From positions 40,900 through 104,899 of the forward strand of contig JALSRN010000094.1 in the NCBI GenBank assembly GCA_026984735.1: a DNA stretch of 64,000 nt, in the 5' to 3' direction. Under the pieces are notes generated by a model, which was given only the letters and a program-made list of their open reading frames with translations, did no database searches and was not told the DNA's origin. This document shows positions 20,624 to 30,821 of this stretch, piece by piece. Each line of letters starts with the position of its first letter. Position 1 is the stretch's first letter. The position numbers were made by a program, and so were the translations under genes. Source of the stretch: Sedimenticola sp. (lineage in GTDB: Bacteria; Pseudomonadota; Gammaproteobacteria; Chromatiales; Chromatiaceae).

Positions 20624-22063
20624 TCAGAAACCGATCTCCCGCGGCCATTCGATGAGGCGGTCCACCACCGCCCGCTGCTCTTCGTCCAGAGCCGGGTCCA
20701 CGCTCAGCTGCGCCAGCCGCTTGCGATACGCCTCCAGCGTGATGCTGGAGCCGCCTTCGGGATGGGTCAGGCGGTGGCGGCGGTACTCCTCCCAGCGAAG
20801 CCGCTCCTCCCGGCTCAGCGTGCGGGGCCAGTTGCGGGCGCGATAGCGGAACAACAGCTCCTGCAGCTTGGCCGCTTCGAAATCGAAGCGCCGGGTCCCC
20901 AGCTCGGCCGGCGGCGTGGCGCGCACTTTCTCGCAGAGCCGACGGTCATGATCGGAGAGGAAGCCGTCGTAAAGGTTCTGGTCCGGATCGGAAGAGGACT
21001 CGAACGCCGATTCGTGGAACACCTCGGCCACCTTCCGCTCCAGCAGCGCCGCATTTTCGCGAATGAGCTGCAGATGGCGCAGCTCGCGCCGCTCGTCCAG
21101 GTCCCACTTCTCCCGTGCCTCGCCGGTGAGGGTGTTCAGCGGCACCACCACCGGCGCGTGGTTGACGCTCACCATCTTCAACGGAACGCGCTCTTCGCCG
21201 CTCTCCAGGCGGGCCGTCGGCGTATAGAGGCGCCGCCGGATCTCCTCCACCGAAAGATCCAGCAACGGCTGCGGATCCATCCGCAGGTCGTGGACGATGA
21301 CGCCGTTGCGGTTGAGCGGGTGCCAGGCCAGGGGCGCCACCACCGCGATGCAGCCCAGCCGGGCCGGATACTTGTCCGAAACATGCACCACCGGCTGCCG
21401 TACCGGCACCGGAAACTGCCGCGCCAGCCACTCCTTGTCCCGGTGCCGAAAGACGAAGTCGAACAGGCGCGGCTGCTTCTCCCGCACCAGCTTCGCCAGC
21501 GCGATGGTGGCTTTCACGTCCACCAGCGCATCGTGCGCCCCCTGGTGTTCGATGCCGTTGGCCTCGGTGAGCTTCTCCAGCCGGAAACTGGTCACTCCCT
21601 TCTCGTTTTGCGGCCACTGGATGCCTTGGGGACGCAGAGCGTGGGCCAGGCGAACCACGTCGATGAGATCCCAGCGGGAATTGCCGTTGCGCCACTCGCG
21701 GGCGTAGGGGTCGAAGAAGTTGCGGTAGAGACCGAAGCGGGTGAATTCGTCGTCGAAGCGGATGCTGTTGTAGCCCAGGGCGCAGGTGCCGGGGCGGGAG
21801 AGCTCGTCATGGATGGCGGCGAAGAAGTCGGCTTCGCACACCCCTTCCGCCCGCGCCTGCTGGGGCGTGATGCCGGTGACCAGACAGGCGTCCGGCTGGG
21901 GCAGCAGATCGTCCGCCGGCGCGCAATAGGCCACCAGCGGACGGCCCACGGGGTTGAATTCCAGGTCGGTGCGCAGACCGGCGAACTGGGCGGCGCGGTC
22001 GCGGCGGGGATCGGTGCCCCAGGTCTCGTAGTCGTGCCAGTAGAAGCTGGTGGGCCGGTTCAT
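20624..22063 (-). CDS. sbcB: exodeoxyribonuclease I
   Basis: FYWHDYETWGTDPRRDRAAQFAGLRTDLEFNPVGRP DEDDh exonuclease motif. Confidence 0.95.
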   Translation of the reverse strand: MNRPTSFYWHDYETWGTDPRRDRAAQFAGLRTDLEFNPVGRPLVAYCAPADDLLPQPDACLVTGITPQQARAEGVCEADFFAAIHDELSRPGTCALGYNSIRFDDEFTRFGLYRNFFDPYAREWRNGNSRWDLIDVVRLAHALRPQGIQWPQNEKGVTSFRLEKLTEANGIEHQGAHDALVDVKATIALAKLVREKQPRLFDFVFRHRDKEWLARQFPVPVRQPVVHVSDKYPARLGCIAVVAPLAWHPLNRNGVIVHDLRMDPQPLLDLSVEEIRRRLYTPTARLESGEERVPLKMVSVNHAPVVVPLNTLTGEAREKWDLDERRELRHLQLIRENAALLERKVAEVFHESAFESSSDPDQNLYDGFLSDHDRRLCEKVRATPPAELGTRRFDFEAAKLQELLFRYRARNWPRTLSREERLRWEEYRRHRLTHPEGGSSITLEAYRKRLAQLSVDPALDEEQRAVVDRLIEWPREIGF

Positions 22064-22130
22064 GCGAAAAAGCCACCGGGGCGGAGTTCCCCGATAGCCC
22101 GATCAGCGTTCCGCCGGGTGGGAGACGGGC

Positions 22131-22475
22131 TCAGATCTTCTCCTTGATGCGGGCCGCCTTGCCGGTGCGTCCACGCAGGTAGTAGAGCTTGGCGCGACGC
22201 ACGTCGCCCCGGCGCTTCACTTCGATGCTGTCGATGAGCGGGCTGTGTGTCTGGAAAGTCCGCTCGACCCCTTCGCCGTGGGAGATCTTGCGCACGGTGA
22301 AGGCGGAGTTGAGGCCCCGGTTGCGCTTGGCGATGACCACCCCTTCGAAGGCCTGCAGGCGCTCGCGGTTGCCCTCTTTCACCTTCACCTTCACAACGAC
22401 GGTGTCGCCGGGCCCGAAGTCCGGGATCTCCTTGTTCATCTGTTCCGCTTCGAGTTCCTGGATGATGTCGCTCAT
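22131..22475 (-). CDS. rplS: 50S ribosomal protein L19
   Basis: [60 protein letters not shown]. Confidence 0.98.
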   Translation of the reverse strand: MSDIIQELEAEQMNKEIPDFGPGDTVVVKVKVKEGNRERLQAFEGVVIAKRNRGLNSAFTVRKISHGEGVERTFQTHSPLIDSIEVKRRGDVRRAKLYYLRGRTGKAARIKEKI

Positions 22476-22531
22476 CGTTGCCGCTCCTCTGTTCGTGGCG
22501 CCTCACGGCGCGTCGGTTTCGTAAATCGATT

Positions 22532-23293
22532 CTACTCTTCCCGGGGCGTGGAGCCCGCCACGCCCTGATGGGTCTGTATGTACTCTTCCAGCAGCTCGCG
22601 CTCCTCTTCGGAGAGCCGCCTCCGGGCCAGCAGTTCCGGCCGCCTCAGCCAGGTGCGTCCCAACGCCTGTTGCAGCCGCCAGCGGCGGATCGCCTCATGG
22701 TCGCCGGAACGCAGCACCTCCGGCACCCGCCGTCCTTCCAGCTCCTCCGGCCTGGTGTACTGGGGAAAGTCCAGCAGGCCGTTCATGTAGGAGTCCTGCG
22801 CCGCCGACTCCTCGTGCCCCAGCGCTCCCGGCAACAACCGGATCACCGCGTCCAGGATCACCATGGCCGCCAGCTCGCCGCCGGAGAGGACGTAGTCCCC
22901 GATGGACCACTCCTCGTCCACGCAACACTCCACCAGCCGCTCGTCGATCCCTTCGTAGCGACCGGCGAGAAGGATCACCCCTTCCCGCTGCGCCATTTCA
23001 CGCGCGACACCCTGGTGGAAGCGCCGCCCCTGCGGGGTGAGATGGACCACCCGGCTGGCGGGAGCCGCGGCGCGGGCCCGCTCGAGGGCGCGCTTGAGCG
23101 GCTCCACCTTCATCACCATGCCGGGACCGCCGCCGTAGGGCCGATCGTCCACGGTGCGGTGGAGATCCTCGGTATAGTCCCGCGGATTCCACAGATGGAG
23201 CTCCGCCACTCCCTTACGCAACGCCCGACCGGTGACGCCCGATTCCATGGCCCGGAACATCTCCGGAAAGAGGGTGACGACATCGAAGCGCAT
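22532..23293 (-). CDS. trmD: tRNA (guanosine(37)-N1)-methyltransferase
   Basis: [53 protein letters not shown]. Confidence 0.97.
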   Translation of the reverse strand: MRFDVVTLFPEMFRAMESGVTGRALRKGVAELHLWNPRDYTEDLHRTVDDRPYGGGPGMVMKVEPLKRALERARAAAPASRVVHLTPQGRRFHQGVAREMAQREGVILLAGRYEGIDERLVECCVDEEWSIGDYVLSGGELAAMVILDAVIRLLPGALGHEESAAQDSYMNGLLDFPQYTRPEELEGRRVPEVLRSGDHEAIRRWRLQQALGRTWLRRPELLARRRLSEEERELLEEYIQTHQGVAGSTPREE

Positions 23294-23844
23294 CAGAAGT
23301 CCGGGTCCCAGTCCACCCGGATCCTGCCCCCGACCAGATCGACGTCGTGAACCACTTCGCCGGGGAGCCAGGGAATCAAGCGCTCCCTTTCGCCCTTCAC
23401 CACCAACACGTCGTTGGCGCCGGTCTCCATCAGGTGGTCCACGCGGCCCAGCGCCACCCCCTGCAGATCGACCACCTCCAGTCCCTCGAGGTCGGTCCAG
23501 TAGTAACCTTCTTCGCTCTCGCCCAGTTGCCACCGCCGCACGGCGATGGTGGCCCCCATGAGCCGCCTCGCCTGTTCACGATCGGTGCAGCCGCGCAGCT
23601 GCGCCACCAGGGTCTTTCCCTGCGGGCGGCCACGGACCACCTCCCACGGCTCCCACACCCCATGGCGCAACAGGTACCAGGGCGAGTAGTCCAGTATGTT
23701 CTCGCGGGGCCGGGTGTCGGAGTGGACCTTCACCCACCCCTGCACCCCGTGCAATCCCGAAACGCGGCCGAGGGCGACCAGCCGATCCGGCCCGTCGCCC
23801 TCGCGCATTCCGCTCAACTGGCGACCGCCCAGGTCCGGCGCCAC
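23293..23844 (-). CDS. rimM: ribosome maturation factor RimM (start uncertain)
   Basis: [35 protein letters not shown]; operon context. Confidence 0.95.
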   Translation of the reverse strand: MAPDLGGRQLSGMREGDGPDRLVALGRVSGLHGVQGWVKVHSDTRPRENILDYSPWYLLRHGVWEPWEVVRGRPQGKTLVAQLRGCTDREQARRLMGATIAVRRWQLGESEEGYYWTDLEGLEVVDLQGVALGRVDHLMETGANDVLVVKGERERLIPWLPGEVVHDVDLVGGRIRVDWDPDF

Positions 23845-23852
23845 CGACGGCC

Positions 23853-24116
23853 TCAGGCGGCTTCGCTCTGCGCCTGCCTGCGGTACTGCTTCACCAGCGC
23901 CTCGACCCGCTCGGTCATCTTGGCGCCCTGGCCCAGCCAGTGCTCCACCCGCTCCAGATCGATGCGCAGCGGCACCTCCTGCCCCCTGGCCACGGGGTTG
24001 AAGAAACCGAGGCGCTCGATGTAGCGGCCGTCACGGGGGCTGCGGGAGTCAGCCGCCACGATGTGGTAGAAGGGGCGCTTCTTGGCGCCGGTCCTGGCGA
24101 GACGAATCGTAACCAT
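23853..24116 (-). CDS. rpsP: 30S ribosomal protein S16
   Basis: [41 protein letters not shown]. Confidence 0.98.
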   Translation of the reverse strand: MVTIRLARTGAKKRPFYHIVAADSRSPRDGRYIERLGFFNPVARGQEVPLRIDLERVEHWLGQGAKMTERVEALVKQYRRQAQSEAA

Positions 24117-24303
24117 ACTGTTGTCGAAGTCCTGTTGTTTCCAATCTGGGCGAACCGGAATGGGCCGGTCCGGGAAAACAGCGTATTCTACCCTTTTTGC
24201 TGGGAAAGTGAAGCCTGAAAAAGGCTTTCATCGGCGGAAATCCCACCAAACTGGTGTATCATTTGCGCCATTTTCCCTCCCCGCCCACATTGCGCGGCAC
24301 GCC

Positions 24304-25728
24304 ATGAACGAAGCCACCCTCTTCCGGCAGCTGGCCGACCTGCTCGTGCGCCACCGTGCCCGCGAAAAGGCGGACCCGCTTTTGCGTCCGCACGAACCGG
24401 ATGCGCTGGCGCGCCTTCTCGAGCTGGAGCGCCCCGCCAAGGGCGACTGGCGGCAGATCCTGGCCTGGCTCGAAGCCTACCTGGAGCACTCGGTGAAGAC
24501 CGGACACCCGGGCTTTCTCAACCGCATGTGGTCGGGCGCCAACCTCCCCTCCATCCTCGCCGAAATGGTGGTGGCGGTCAGCAACACCTCGGCCTGCACC
24601 TACGAAGCCGCGCCGGTCTCCACCCTCATGGAGCGCTACATGCTCGAGACCATGCTGGAGCTGGTGGGTTTCGACGAGGGCGAGGGGCAGATGACCAGCG
24701 GCTCCAGCCAGGGCAACCTGGTGGCCATGCTGGCGGCGCGCAACGAACGGCTCCAGACCGCCAAGGAAGAGGGGCTGTGGCGGCAACCTCCTCTCTATGC
24801 CTTCGTCTCCGCCGAGGCCCACTATTCGCTGGACAAGGCGGCCAACGTGTTGGGGATCGGCACCGACCACCTGAGAAAGGTGGCCGTGGACCGGCGGGGC
24901 CGCATGGATCCCGACGCCCTGGCGGACGAACTGGAGCGGTGCCGCAGGGACGGCGGCCGCCCCTTCTTCGTCTGCGCCACTTTGGGCACCACGGTGCGGG
25001 GCGCCTACGACCCGCTCGAACCCCTGGCGGCCTTGCGCGAAGAGTACGGTTTCTGGCTGCACGGAGACGGCGCCTGGGGCGGCGCGGCGCTGCTCGACGA
25101 TCGACTGCGGCGACGCTTTCTCACGGGGGTGGAGCGGCTCGACTCCTTCACCTGGGACTTCCACAAGATGCCGGGCACCAACCTCACCTGCAACATGCTG
25201 CTCTTCAACGGTCGTCGGGACGGATTCCGCTGCGCGTGCAGCGCCGGGGAACACAGCTACCTGTTCCGCGAAGAGAGCGACACCCACCCCCTCGACCTGG
25301 GCGTGGGCTCGCTCCAGTGCGCCCGGCGGGTGGACAGCCTCAAATGGTTCCTCGACTGGAAGTATTTCGGCAAAAAAGGGCTGGCCCGACGGGTGCGGCG
25401 CTACCTGGAGCTGGCGGAATACGCCGAGCGCCGCGTCGGCGAGATGGCGGAGCTGGAGATGGTGGCGCCGCGCGAATCCTTCAACGTCTGCTTCCGTTAC
25501 CGCGCGGCCCGAAAGAACGACTGCAACGACCTCAACCTCCGCCTGCGCCATCGTCTCCTCCGGCAAGGCGCGGCGCTGGTGGGGGTGGGCTGGATCGGCG
25601 AGAAGCTGGCCTTGCGCCTGCTCATCACCCATCCTGATTTCGACGAGACGGCGGTGGACCGCTTTCTCGAGCAGGTGGCGGCGGCCGGGCGGGAACTGGA
25701 CAGGCTCAGCCCGGATAGAGAGGCTTGA
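24304..25728 (+). CDS. group II PLP-dependent amino-acid decarboxylase family protein (substrate unknown)
   Basis: GHPGFLNRMWSGANLPSILAEM, TSGSSQGNLVAMLAARN, WDFHKMPGTNLTCNMLLF PLP-lysine motif. Confidence 0.85.
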   Translation: MNEATLFRQLADLLVRHRAREKADPLLRPHEPDALARLLELERPAKGDWRQILAWLEAYLEHSVKTGHPGFLNRMWSGANLPSILAEMVVAVSNTSACTYEAAPVSTLMERYMLETMLELVGFDEGEGQMTSGSSQGNLVAMLAARNERLQTAKEEGLWRQPPLYAFVSAEAHYSLDKAANVLGIGTDHLRKVAVDRRGRMDPDALADELERCRRDGGRPFFVCATLGTTVRGAYDPLEPLAALREEYGFWLHGDGAWGGAALLDDRLRRRFLTGVERLDSFTWDFHKMPGTNLTCNMLLFNGRRDGFRCACSAGEHSYLFREESDTHPLDLGVGSLQCARRVDSLKWFLDWKYFGKKGLARRVRRYLELAEYAERRVGEMAELEMVAPRESFNVCFRYRAARKNDCNDLNLRLRHRLLRQGAALVGVGWIGEKLALRLLITHPDFDETAVDRFLEQVAAAGRELDRLSPDREA

Positions 25729-27490
25729 GCGCTCCAGCCGCCGGCCGGGCTTCGTCCTCTTTCCGGCGGGCGGCCAGCCGCTTCAAGCCGGCCTCGATCG
25801 CTTTGCCGTCCCAGGTGCCGCTCCCCTCTCCGTAAAGCTGACGGCTCAGCCCCAGAAGCATCGCCGCCAGCGGAGGATCGAGACGGCGCGCCATCGCCTC
25901 CAGAGAACGGGGCGGCGACTCGCGCCACAACAGGGGCGCCAGCTCCAGCAGCGCCTGGCGCATCGCCTTGGCGTCCTCTCCGGCGGCGGCCTGGCGCAGC
26001 CGTTTCCACGCCCGGCGCGGCGCATCCGTCCTCCGCTCCGTCTCTTCCCTTTTGGAGGAGGGACTGTCACCGCCCTTTCCGCGCGCCCGCAGCCAGGCGA
26101 CCAGAGTGACGAGCCAGAGCGCCAGCAGCGCCAGGTTGCTCGCCGCCAACCAAGGCACCCAGTTCCCCGCCGCGGGAGGGGCCGTCGATGCGATGGCCGC
26201 CGGAGCGGAGGACGCCGGTGCCGGCGCGGTGGCCGGCGCCGGCGGGGCGGAGGAGTCCACGCCCCCTCCCGCCGCGCCGGGGGCCACCCGCAACCGGCGC
26301 GCCGGCAGCCGGGCCACCGCCTCCGAATCGGTATCCAGGTTCCACCAGTGGAGCTCCACCGCCGGCAGCTCGTACTCGCCCTGCTTGACGGGGATGAGGG
26401 CGAACTTGCGCGTCTGCGAGGCGCGCACGCCCCCCGCCACCGCCCGTTCCTCGATCTTCGGATCGTCGGGATAGATGCGCACGCCCGCCACCGGCGGCAG
26501 CTCCAGGTCGGGCAGTTCGCCGCGGCTGACCCCGTCCGCCGTGAGCGTGAGGGTGCGGGTGACCGGCTCGCCGGCCTCGAGCCGGTCGGGGGACTTGGAC
26601 CACTGCTCTTGCAACCGCAGATGGCGGGCCGGAAGCCAGTGTTTGCCCTGGTAGGCGGGCGGAACCGGCTTCACCTCCAGCGCCAAAGGCCGGCTGCGCA
26701 CCACCCGGCGCACGGTGTTCTGACGCGAGAAAAAGTCGTCGAAGAAGGGATCGCCGAACGGCGGGCGGCGCAGCGCCGCCCGCCTGCCCGAAGGCACCCG
26801 CAGATCCAGCACCAGAGGGTCCATCTCCAGCTTGCCGCTGGCCTGGGGAAAGAGCGCGTAGCGGCGCTCGATCACCTGCCACTGGAGGCCGTCTCGAAGC
26901 GCCTGGTAGTTGCGGTCTTTTCCCAGCTGCTCCGCCAGCACCCCGCCCCCCTGAAAATGGGGCTCCGAAAGCGACGCCTGGCGCCACTGGATGCGGTGGA
27001 AGATGCGCACCGTCAGAATCACCTGCTGCTGCACGTAGGGGCGCTTTTCGTCGACGGCGACCTCGATGAAGAGATCGCCCTTCCCCTTGGCCGCCGCCGG
27101 CGCCCGGATCACTTCGACGGTGACCGGAGGACTCTTCTCCTTGCCGAAGGAAACCGGGGGAACGGTCAGCTTTCCCGCCCGCTTGGCCAGGGCGCTCACC
27201 AAATACTGGTCGGTTCGCTCCATCTTGCCGTTGACGAAGGTGGTGCGCAGCGAACGACTGGTGCCGAGCACCTGGAACTCCTTCTCCAGCACCGAAAAAT
27301 CGGGCGCCCCCTGCACCTCTCCGTGAACCGTGAAGGTGATCTGGAAGCTCTCGTTCAGATGCACCGGATTGGGTTCCACCGCCACCTCGACCGAGGCGGC
27401 CGCCGCCGCGCCCGCCGTCGCCAGCAGGAGGAACAGAAGGGCCGCCATCCGCAGGACACGTTCACCAGGGATTCTGTTCGGAGGCGTCAT
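25706..27490 (-). CDS. batD: BatD/oxygen tolerance family protein
   Basis: Signal peptide, VEVAVEPNPVHLNESFQITFTVHGEVQGAPDFSVLEKEFQVLGTSRS; C-terminal TM; bat operon context. Confidence 0.85.
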   Translation of the reverse strand: MTPPNRIPGERVLRMAALLFLLLATAGAAAAASVEVAVEPNPVHLNESFQITFTVHGEVQGAPDFSVLEKEFQVLGTSRSLRTTFVNGKMERTDQYLVSALAKRAGKLTVPPVSFGKEKSPPVTVEVIRAPAAAKGKGDLFIEVAVDEKRPYVQQQVILTVRIFHRIQWRQASLSEPHFQGGGVLAEQLGKDRNYQALRDGLQWQVIERRYALFPQASGKLEMDPLVLDLRVPSGRRAALRRPPFGDPFFDDFFSRQNTVRRVVRSRPLALEVKPVPPAYQGKHWLPARHLRLQEQWSKSPDRLEAGEPVTRTLTLTADGVSRGELPDLELPPVAGVRIYPDDPKIEERAVAGGVRASQTRKFALIPVKQGEYELPAVELHWWNLDTDSEAVARLPARRLRVAPGAAGGGVDSSAPPAPATAPAPASSAPAAIASTAPPAAGNWVPWLAASNLALLALWLVTLVAWLRARGKGGDSPSSKREETERRTDAPRRAWKRLRQAAAGEDAKAMRQALLELAPLLWRESPPRSLEAMARRLDPPLAAMLLGLSRQLYGEGSGTWDGKAIEAGLKRLAARRKEDEARPAAGALKPLYPG

Positions 27491-29378
27491 GACTCTCTCT
27501 CTGATAGTAGTAACGAAACTTGCGCCGCAGCAGGCCGCCGGGATCGTCGGGAATCCGCCGCAGCCACTGATCCCGCGCCAAGGCGCGCTCGTCGAAGGCG
27601 TGGCGTTCCCCTCCCCCCGCTTTTGCCGGAGGTCGCCGCCCCTCTTTTCGCGGCTTGCGGGTAGAGGCTCTCGTCTCCTTGCGGGCCTTGTCCATCTCGC
27701 GGGCGAAGCGCCGTTGCAGCGCCTCTTTCCGCCGGGGCGAAAGCGGTCGGTCCGCGCCGCTCTTTCGGGGTTCCCGGCCCTGTTCCCGCCGGGAAGATCC
27801 GGGGCCGCCGGCGTTCTTGCTCGACCGCCGGTCGCCCTTTCTCTTCCGCCGCCGCTCATTGCCTCCCTTGCCGTTGCGGCCTTTCTTCGCCTGCTGTTGC
27901 GCGCCCCCGCTGGAAGGGTTCTTCTTTCCCGCTCTGCCGGCCGACGTCTGCGACCGCTCATTCCGGTTCTGGTGTTGCTTTTGATTTCGGTTTCGGTTCT
28001 GCTTCCGCTGATGCCGCAGCAGCTTCTCCAGCAACGCTTTGTTGGCCCGCGCGTCGCGGTGCCCGGGATCCAACGCCAACGCCTGATCGTAGGCGGCGAC
28101 GGCCTCATGCAGCCGCCCCTGCCGCGCCAGCGCGTTTCCCAGGTTGTAGCGGTCTTCCGCGCTCCCTCCGCGCCGCCACAATTCGGCCGCTTCCCGGTAC
28201 TTTCCGGCGCGATAGAGGGCGGCGGCCCGCCAGCGGAAATCCCGGAAACGGGCGGCGGCCTGCTCGGGCTGGTGCTGCTCGAGCAGCGCCCGGCCCTGTT
28301 GGTCGGGCCGTTGCCACAGATCCTGCCACCAACCCGCCTGCGCGCGGGGCGCCGCCGGCAGAAGCAGGGCCGCCAGCAACAGGGACAGCAGGCCGCGCCG
28401 AAAGGCGAGAGCCGCCAGCGGAAGCACTCCCAACAGCAGCCAGGGTCCGCGGTCGCGCCAGCGAACCACGCGCTCTTCTTTCGTCGTGGCGAGATCGGCG
28501 CTCTCCGGTCGAAGCACGTCCAGGCGGCGCAGGTCGGCGTCGTCCAGGGCGATGCGGGCGTAGCCGCCTCCCCCAGCCCGGGCCACCGCCCGCAATCGCC
28601 GCTCGTCCAGACGCGCCACCACGATGTTGCCGGAGGCGTCTTCGAGCACCCCCTTGCCGGTGGGAATGGGAGCCCCTTCCGGGGTCCCCACGCCGATCAC
28701 CGAAAGCCGGTAGCCGGCCCGCCGGGCCTCCTCGGCGGCCCGCAGGGCGCGCGCGCCATCCCCATTGACGCCGTCGGTCAGCGCCAGCATGCGGCCGCGC
28801 GGATGGCCCGCCTGGCGCAGCAGCGCCATCCCCTTGCGAATGGCCGCGGCGAGATTGCTGCCCTGCGCCGGCGGCAGGTCGGTGCTCAACGCGGGAAGCT
28901 GGGCGCGGACGGTCTTGACGTCGTCGGTGAGGGGCACCACGGTGAAGGCGGCGCCGGCGAAGACCACCAGCGCCGTCTCCCCCTCCTGGCGCCGGGAGAG
29001 CAGATCCTCCACCTTGTAGCGCGCCCGCTCCAGGCGCGACGGCTTGAGGTCGCGGGCGTCCATGGAGCGCGACAGATCGAACAGGATCACCAGCGCCGAG
29101 CCGCTGCGCAAGAGCGGCTGGGGCAGCTTCTCCCACGCCGGGCCCGCCAGCGCCAGGATGGCCGCCGCGAAGGCCAGCGCCGTCACCAGCAGCGGAAAGG
29201 GGCCACGACGTCCCTGCCGCGGAACCAACAGATGGGGGAGCAGCTCGGGATCCACCACCTTGCTCCAGGCGCCGCCCCCTGCCCGCCCGCCGCGCCGGCC
29301 CCGCCAGAGGCTCCAAGCCAGAGGCAGAAAGAGGATCAGCCAACCTGGCCGAAGAAAATGGAAGCTCTCCCAGCTCAA
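27462..29378 (-). CDS. VWA domain plus TPR protein (BatB-BatC-type fusion), TTG start proposed
   Basis: LVILFDLSRSMDARDLKPSRLERARYKVEDLL; TPR YNLGNALARQGRLHEAVAAYDQALALDPGHRDA; basic low-complexity tail; SD GGAGG before TTG; overlaps batA stop. Confidence 0.85.
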   Translation of the reverse strand: MSWESFHFLRPGWLILFLPLAWSLWRGRRGGRAGGGAWSKVVDPELLPHLLVPRQGRRGPFPLLVTALAFAAAILALAGPAWEKLPQPLLRSGSALVILFDLSRSMDARDLKPSRLERARYKVEDLLSRRQEGETALVVFAGAAFTVVPLTDDVKTVRAQLPALSTDLPPAQGSNLAAAIRKGMALLRQAGHPRGRMLALTDGVNGDGARALRAAEEARRAGYRLSVIGVGTPEGAPIPTGKGVLEDASGNIVVARLDERRLRAVARAGGGGYARIALDDADLRRLDVLRPESADLATTKEERVVRWRDRGPWLLLGVLPLAALAFRRGLLSLLLAALLLPAAPRAQAGWWQDLWQRPDQQGRALLEQHQPEQAAARFRDFRWRAAALYRAGKYREAAELWRRGGSAEDRYNLGNALARQGRLHEAVAAYDQALALDPGHRDARANKALLEKLLRHQRKQNRNRNQKQHQNRNERSQTSAGRAGKKNPSSGGAQQQAKKGRNGKGGNERRRKRKGDRRSSKNAGGPGSSRREQGREPRKSGADRPLSPRRKEALQRRFAREMDKARKETRASTRKPRKEGRRPPAKAGGGERHAFDERALARDQWLRRIPDDPGGLLRRKFRYYYQRESHDASEQNPW

Positions 29379-30334
29379 ACGCCTTCCCTCCTCCACAACA
29401 AGCCGAGCGCCAACAGCAGGGCGGCCGCCAGCGGCCATGGGAACCACTCCTTCACCGGCCGAAAGAGGCGCTTCTCGCCCGCCACCGGTTCCAGCCGGTC
29501 GATGGTGTCGTAGATCTCCACCAGAGAAGCGGTGTCGCGGGCGCGGAAATAGCGGCCTCCCGTGATCCGGGCGATCGCCTTGAGGGTGCGCTCGTCCAAC
29601 GCGTTGCCGCCGAAACCGAAGGGGTCCAGCGACTCCTCGGAGCCGATGCCCACGGTGTAGATCCGCAGCCCCTCCTCCCCGGCCAGTTCCGCGGCCTTCA
29701 GCGGCTCCATCTCGCCCGCCGTGTTCTCTCCGTCGCTCACGAGGATGAGCACCTTCTCGCCGCGCTTGCCTCGGAGTCTCTTGATGGCCAGGCCGATGGC
29801 GTCACCGATGGCGGTCTTCTCACCGGCCATCTTGATGACCGCCTCGTCGAGAAGCTGCTTCACCGTCTTGCGGTCATGGGTGAGGGGCGCCTGCAGATAG
29901 GCGCGGGTGCCGAAGAGGATCAGTCCCACGCGGTCCCCCTTGCGCCGTTCGATGAAGTCGCCCACCACCACCTTGGTGGCGGTGAGCCGGTCCACCCAGC
30001 GGTTGCCCAAGGTGAAGTCGCGCTCGCCCATGGAGCCGGAGAGATCCACCGCCAACAGCAGATCCCGCCCCTCCTGGGGAAGGGGCACAGGCTCACCCTG
30101 CCATTGGGGGCGGGCCGCGGCCGCCACCAGCAGCAGCCAGGCGAGCCAGGCCGCCCAGAGGGCGCGACCCTTTCCGCCGGCGGCGGCGCCGCTCCCATTG
30201 GCCAGGTCTTCGAAATCGCCCAGAAAGGGGACCTTGAGGAGGGCGCTTCGGCGCCGCACCGGCGGCAGCAGGCGGCGCACCAGCCACGGCAGGGGCAATG
30301 CCAGAAAGACCCACGGCCAGGCGAACTCAAACAT
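29375..30334 (-). CDS. batA: VWA domain protein BatA
   Basis: MFEFAWPWVFLALPLPWLVRRLLPP, DLLLAVDLSGSMGERDF MIDAS motif. Confidence 0.9.
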   Translation of the reverse strand: MFEFAWPWVFLALPLPWLVRRLLPPVRRRSALLKVPFLGDFEDLANGSGAAAGGKGRALWAAWLAWLLLVAAAARPQWQGEPVPLPQEGRDLLLAVDLSGSMGERDFTLGNRWVDRLTATKVVVGDFIERRKGDRVGLILFGTRAYLQAPLTHDRKTVKQLLDEAVIKMAGEKTAIGDAIGLAIKRLRGKRGEKVLILVSDGENTAGEMEPLKAAELAGEEGLRIYTVGIGSEESLDPFGFGGNALDERTLKAIARITGGRYFRARDTASLVEIYDTIDRLEPVAGEKRLFRPVKEWFPWPLAAALLLALGLLWRREGV

Positions 30335-30821
30335 CGCAGCCATCCCCCGCAACCGCCTCGACCCAGCGCCGCGCAAGGGACAACAGCTCCCCGGCCTCCA
30401 CCGCGGCCTTGCGCCGGTAGGGCGCCTCGATCAAGGCGCGTCCGGCGCCCTGTTGAAACGGACGGGCCTCCTCTTGCAGCGCCCGGTCGAGAAAGGCCAG
30501 CCACCGCTCGCCGGTGAGGCCAGCCACCTCGGCCCGGGGAAAGCAGCGGAGCGCCACCTGCCGCAACAGACGGGAGATCTTCGCCGCCAGCGCCGGCGCA
30601 TCCTGATCGCCCTGGAACTCCCGTTCGATCTCCATCAGCCGGGCCAAGGCTTCGCGCGCCAGCCGCCCCCGCCGGCGGCGACGCATCCAGCCGCGCACCG
30701 ACAGCGCCGACAGAAGCAGCGCCAGCCCCGCCAGCAACCACCAACCGGGCGCCGGCGGCCACCAACCGGCGGCCGGCGGCAGATGGATGTCCCTGAGCGA
30801 AGCAAGCGCTTGCGGATTCAC
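30327..30821 (-). CDS. DUF4381 domain protein (GTG start)
   Basis: PALASLRDIHLP-type N-terminus, single TM, operon position between DUF58 and batA. Confidence 0.8.
   Translation of the reverse strand: MNPQALASLRDIHLPPAAGWWPPAPGWWLLAGLALLLSALSVRGWMRRRRRGRLAREALARLMEIEREFQGDQDAPALAAKISRLLRQVALRCFPRAEVAGLTGERWLAFLDRALQEEARPFQQGAGRALIEAPYRRKAAVEAGELLSLARRWVEAVAGDGCDV

Noticed and set aside
27700-27980. Arg/Lys-rich stretch considered as a possible frameshift in the VWA-TPR gene
   Set aside because: The frame recovers a plausible conserved C-terminus (DQWLRRIPDDPGGLLRRKFRYYYQ), so it is a genuine low-complexity linker
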